From Pseudomonas sp. HR96 (lineage in GTDB: Bacteria; Pseudomonadota; Gammaproteobacteria; Pseudomonadales; Pseudomonadaceae), in assembly GCF_034059295.1 (NCBI RefSeq), contig NZ_CP139141.1, positions 2,463,001 through 2,527,000 of the forward strand: a stretch of 64,000 nucleotides of DNA. The letters run 5' to 3'. The notes under the pieces were generated by a model. That model ran no database searches and was not told the DNA's origin. It saw only the letters and a list, made by a program, of their open reading frames with translations. This document shows, in pieces, positions 60,814 to 64,000 of the stretch. The first letter of the stretch is position 1. Each line of letters starts with the position of its first letter. Both the position numbers and the translations under genes were made by a program.

Positions 60814-63800
60814 ATGAACAGAACCCATCGCGTGCTCTGGAGCGACAGCCTTCAGGCTTTCGTCGTGACCTCGGAACATAGCAAGACCCGCGGCAAACCC
60901 GGCAGCACGCGCAAGGCACTGGCGACGGCGGTTGCGCTGGGACTGGGCAGCCTGATGGGTAGCCAGGCATTCGCCGCCGGCAGTTGCGCCAACGGCGGCG
61001 CCAGTGTGATTCGCCAACCCGTCACCATCACCTGCACCCTGGCCAGCGGCGGCACGTTGAACGTCAACACCACCGGCGCGATCACAGTCGCGTCCGGGCC
61101 GGCCGTGCTGCTTGGCCAGGCCGCGACCACCGTCATCAATGGCAGCGTCAACGACGCCCTGTTGGTGCGCAACGCCGGGCAGTTGAGCGGCGACGACGGC
61201 ATCCTGCTCGACCACACCGCCGCCAGCGGGCTGATCAGCAATGCCGCCGGCGGGGTCATCCACAGCGACGCCGGGGCCGGGGTGCTGGTCAGCCAGTCGG
61301 CGCTGGATGGCCGGATCATCAACGCCGGGGTCATCCGCACCGAAAGCGGTACCGGCATCCAGGTGCTCGACTCGGCGGTGGCCGGCGACCTGGACAACCG
61401 CAACGCCATCTCCTCCACCGTCGGCATCGGCGTGCTCGGCTCCAGCATCGGCGGCTCGATCCTCGATCGTGGCAACATCAACAGCGACGGCTATGCGATC
61501 GACGTCGAGCAGAGCAGCATTGCCGGCAGCCTCGGCGTGCAGGGCAGCGCTGCAGGCGGGCAGGGCGCCATTCGGCTGAGCCAGGACGCGCTGGGCGGCA
61601 CCTTGACCAACAGTGGCAGCCTCTGGTCACAGCAAACCGCCGTGGCCCTGGACCGCACCCTCGTGCAGGGCAATATCGGCAACAGCGGTACCATCGCCGG
61701 CAGCACCGGCCTGGCGGTGGAACAGGGCGGCTTTCGCAGCTTCGCCAACAGCGGCAGCATCACCGGCAACGACTTCGCCGTGCAGATCAGCCAGGCCCAG
61801 GTGACCGGCGGCATCAGCAACAGCGGCCTGCTGGCGATCGTCGCGCCGAACTGGGCCGGCGCGCCCAATCCGAACATCGGCACCGGCCTGGACATCGAGC
61901 TGTCCAGCGTGGCCAAGGACATCGTCAACTCGGGCACCATCAGCGGCGGCAGCCAGGGCGGCGCCGGGGTCAAGATCGGCGGGTCGGGGCTGGCCGGCAA
62001 TATCCTCAACAGCGGCACCATCAGCGGCCAGGACCTGGGGCTGCACCTGTTCAGCAGCAGCCTCAAGGGCTCCATCGTCAACGACGGGGTCATCACCGCC
62101 AACACGGCCTTCAGCGGCACCACCGGCACCGCGCTGCGCCTGACCGGTGACGTGGTCGGCGGCAGCGTGGTCAACAACGGCCTGCTGGGCGGCTGGAACA
62201 CCGGCCTGCAACTGGACCGCAACCTGATCAAGGGCGACGTGATCAACACCGGCACCATCTTCGGCAACCTGAATGCCGGCGTGCTGCTGACCTACACCGA
62301 CGTCGATGGCGACCTGCACAACAGCGCCAGCGTCATCGGCGGCCTGCAGGACGGCATCCGCCTGGAAAACAGCAGCCTGAGCGGGGGCAGCCTGATCAAC
62401 GATGGCTTCGTCGGCGGCTGGCGCGGCATCGTGCTGCAGAGCGCCAGTGTCGCCAAGGACCTGGTCAACACCGCGCGGGTGCAGGTGTCCACTGCCGCCA
62501 TCGAACTGGATGGCAGCCGCGTGGGCGGTGCACTGATCAACAGCGGTTCGCTGTCGGGGCATTCGCTGGGCGTGCTGTACGTCAACGACCATTCGAGTGT
62601 CGGCAACGGCATCACCAACAGCGGCAGCATCAGCAACGCGGCTGGCGGAGCGGCGATTCTGCTACAGGATTCACAGGTGCTGGACGGCGGCATCGTCAAC
62701 ACTGGTAGCGCGAGCGGCTCTGGCGGCGGCTTGCTGGTGCAGGGCAGCACCGTCATCGGCGGCATCGCCAACGCCGGCACGATCGACGGCGGCAACGCCT
62801 CGGTCAACGGCAACGACGGCCTGCGCCTGAACGCCAGCACGCTGATCGGCGACTTGAGCAACGTCGACGGCGGCACCATCAGCGGCCGCACCGCCATTGC
62901 CATCGGCAACAGCACCCTGGCCGGCGATCTGTACAACGCCGGGACCATCACCAGCCCGACGCTGGGCGTGCACCTGTACAGCAGCAGCCTGCTCGGCTCG
63001 ATCGTCAACTCTGGGCAGATCACGGCGAACCCGGATCTGGTAGGGCAGACCGGTACCGGGATGCTCCTGAGCGCCAGCGTCATCGGCGGCTCGATCCGCA
63101 ACAACGGTTCGATCTTCGGCTGGAACACCGGCCTTGAGGTCGACAACAGCCAGGTCACCGGCAGCCTGATCAACAGCGGCTCGCTCTTCGGCGATTTCAA
63201 TGCCGGGCTTGCGGTGACCAACAGCACCATCGCCGGCGACCTGCAAAACAGCGGCCGGATCAACGGCGGGCTGATGGACATGATCCGCCTTCAGGGCAGC
63301 ACCGTGGGTGGCAGCCTGATCAACACCGGTTACCTGACCGGCGCCGGCCGCGGCATGGCGCTGCTCGATTCCTCGGTCGGCCAGGACGTGGTCAACAGCG
63401 GCAGCATGGCGCTGGGCACCTATGGCATCCAGATCGACCACAGCCAGGTCGGCGGCACCGTCAGCAACTCGGGGTCCATCTCCGGGCATTCCACGGCCAT
63501 CCTTTACGTCAGCAACGGCTCGACAATCGGCAACGGTATCGTCAACAGCGGCTCGCTGGTCAACTCATCCGGCGGCGCGGCGATTGCCGTGCAGGACTCG
63601 CAGATACTCGCCGGTGGCATCAACAACAGCGGCAATGCCTTGGGCGTGCGCGGCGGGCTGGTGGTCAATGGCAGCACCCTGGCCGGTGGCATCAGCAACA
63701 GCGGCCTGATCAGCGGCGACTACAACGGCGCTGGCGGCACCGGCGGCAACATGAATGTCGGCACCGGCGCCATCGAGCTGAACAACAGCACCCTGAGCGG

Positions 63801-64000
63801 CGGTTTCTCCAACAGCGGCACGGTGCAGAGCGCCGACGCGCTGATCCGTGGCAACAATGGCCTGTCTGTGAGCCAGAGCGTGATCAATGGCACGCTGGTC
63901 AACAGCGGCAGCATCACCGGCCATGACGGCATCAGCCTCGACCATTCGACCGTCAATGGCGACCTGGTCAACAGCGGCCTGCTCAGTGGCTACATCGCGC
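60814..64000 (+). CDS. Giant type V autotransporter/adhesin passenger with ESPR (partial, runs off window)
   Basis: From ATG 60814 the frame stays open to the window end (1062 residues). Residues 1-28 (MNRTHRVLWSDSLQAFVVTS, then EHSKTRGK) match the extended signal peptide region of large autotransporters, followed by a classic signal (ATAVALGLGSLMGSQAFA). The passenger is a chain of beta-helix-type repeats of about 20-25 residues with NSG-x-I/L and S-x-V/L-x-G-x-L/I motifs. A larger repeat of 309 residues occurs: the stretch at 62041 recurs at 62968. The C-terminal beta-barrel lies outside the window. Probably a surface adhesin. Confidence 0.88.
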   Translation, partial: MNRTHRVLWSDSLQAFVVTSEHSKTRGKPGSTRKALATAVALGLGSLMGSQAFAAGSCANGGASVIRQPVTITCTLASGGTLNVNTTGAITVASGPAVLLGQAATTVINGSVNDALLVRNAGQLSGDDGILLDHTAASGLISNAAGGVIHSDAGAGVLVSQSALDGRIINAGVIRTESGTGIQVLDSAVAGDLDNRNAISSTVGIGVLGSSIGGSILDRGNINSDGYAIDVEQSSIAGSLGVQGSAAGGQGAIRLSQDALGGTLTNSGSLWSQQTAVALDRTLVQGNIGNSGTIAGSTGLAVEQGGFRSFANSGSITGNDFAVQISQAQVTGGISNSGLLAIVAPNWAGAPNPNIGTGLDIELSSVAKDIVNSGTISGGSQGGAGVKIGGSGLAGNILNSGTISGQDLGLHLFSSSLKGSIVNDGVITANTAFSGTTGTALRLTGDVVGGSVVNNGLLGGWNTGLQLDRNLIKGDVINTGTIFGNLNAGVLLTYTDVDGDLHNSASVIGGLQDGIRLENSSLSGGSLINDGFVGGWRGIVLQSASVAKDLVNTARVQVSTAAIELDGSRVGGALINSGSLSGHSLGVLYVNDHSSVGNGITNSGSISNAAGGAAILLQDSQVLDGGIVNTGSASGSGGGLLVQGSTVIGGIANAGTIDGGNASVNGNDGLRLNASTLIGDLSNVDGGTISGRTAIAIGNSTLAGDLYNAGTITSPTLGVHLYSSSLLGSIVNSGQITANPDLVGQTGTGMLLSASVIGGSIRNNGSIFGWNTGLEVDNSQVTGSLINSGSLFGDFNAGLAVTNSTIAGDLQNSGRINGGLMDMIRLQGSTVGGSLINTGYLTGAGRGMALLDSSVGQDVVNSGSMALGTYGIQIDHSQVGGTVSNSGSISGHSTAILYVSNGSTIGNGIVNSGSLVNSSGGAAIAVQDSQILAGGINNSGNALGVRGGLVVNGSTLAGGISNSGLISGDYNGAGGTGGNMNVGTGAIELNNSTLSGGFSNSGTVQSADALIRGNNGLSVSQSVINGTLVNSGSITGHDGISLDHSTVNGDLVNSGLLSGYIA

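Noticed and set aside
60984..62150. 388-codon plus-strand frame in another phase of the autotransporter
   Set aside because: Arg/Gln-rich out-of-frame shadow of the repetitive passenger gene; the 60814 frame has ESPR and signal peptide.

Overview
The window looks like a chromosomal segment of a Pseudomonas (P. putida/P. fluorescens-type). It is GC-rich, densely packed with LysR-type regulators, ABC importers, flavin monooxygenases and quinone-oxidoreductase-like MDR proteins, and its intergenic gaps carry REP-type palindromes of the GTAGGAGCCGGCGAAGCTGGCGA kind usual in that genus. No tRNA, rRNA, phage module or CRISPR array was seen. Most genes are accessory metabolism and transport rather than core housekeeping.

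Layout. 1-4000: a truncated TetR regulator divergent from an O-methyltransferase, a ProP-like MFS symporter, a cupin protein and a LysR regulator. 3989-6295: a mosaic of palindromic repeats interrupted by a complete IS3-family element (4718-6184). 6328-9312: a zinc deacylase-type protein, a flavin reductase-fold protein and an FAD monooxygenase. 9443-13768 (minus): a probable catabolic operon (RidA protein, orphan ABC ATPase, MDR oxidoreductase, GST remnant, AroQ, 2-hydroxyacid dehydrogenase) divergent from a LysR gene. 15337-19451 (plus): a permease/ATPase fusion, a PhyH-type dioxygenase, a family 3 solute-binding protein and a class II aldolase, probably one uptake-and-degradation unit. 19482-21745: a 2.1-kb tandem array of about 143-bp palindromic units plus a flanking repeat. 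21774-32920: FMN-dependent 2-hydroxyacid dehydrogenase, exported MsrB, alanine/sodium symporter with an HTH regulator, a second MDR oxidoreductase, a higBA toxin-antitoxin pair, a histidine-kinase remnant, an HMG-CoA-lyase-like/CoA-transferase pair, a HAD phosphatase and a diguanylate cyclase.

33006-50398 is dominated by what looks like organosulfur scavenging: three SsuA/TauA-type binding proteins but a single matching permease/ATPase pair, two LLM-family FMNH2-dependent monooxygenases of the NtaA/SnaA/DszA type, an amino-acid importer without its own ATPase, an OprB-type porin with a Zur-box-like operator, and two LysE exporters. Embedded near the start is the carboxynorspermidine route of polyamine synthesis (decarboxylase plus dehydrogenase).

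50402-64000: a fatty acid desaturase, a LysR/RarD pair, a third MDR oxidoreductase, a YghU-type glutathione transferase, a hybrid histidine kinase, a LysR/aldo-keto reductase pair and the first 3.2 kb of a giant type V autotransporter with an extended signal peptide and a 309-residue super-repeat; it runs off the window. The least ordinary features are the 143-bp array, the related repeat mosaic with its shared hairpin module, and the autotransporter passenger.
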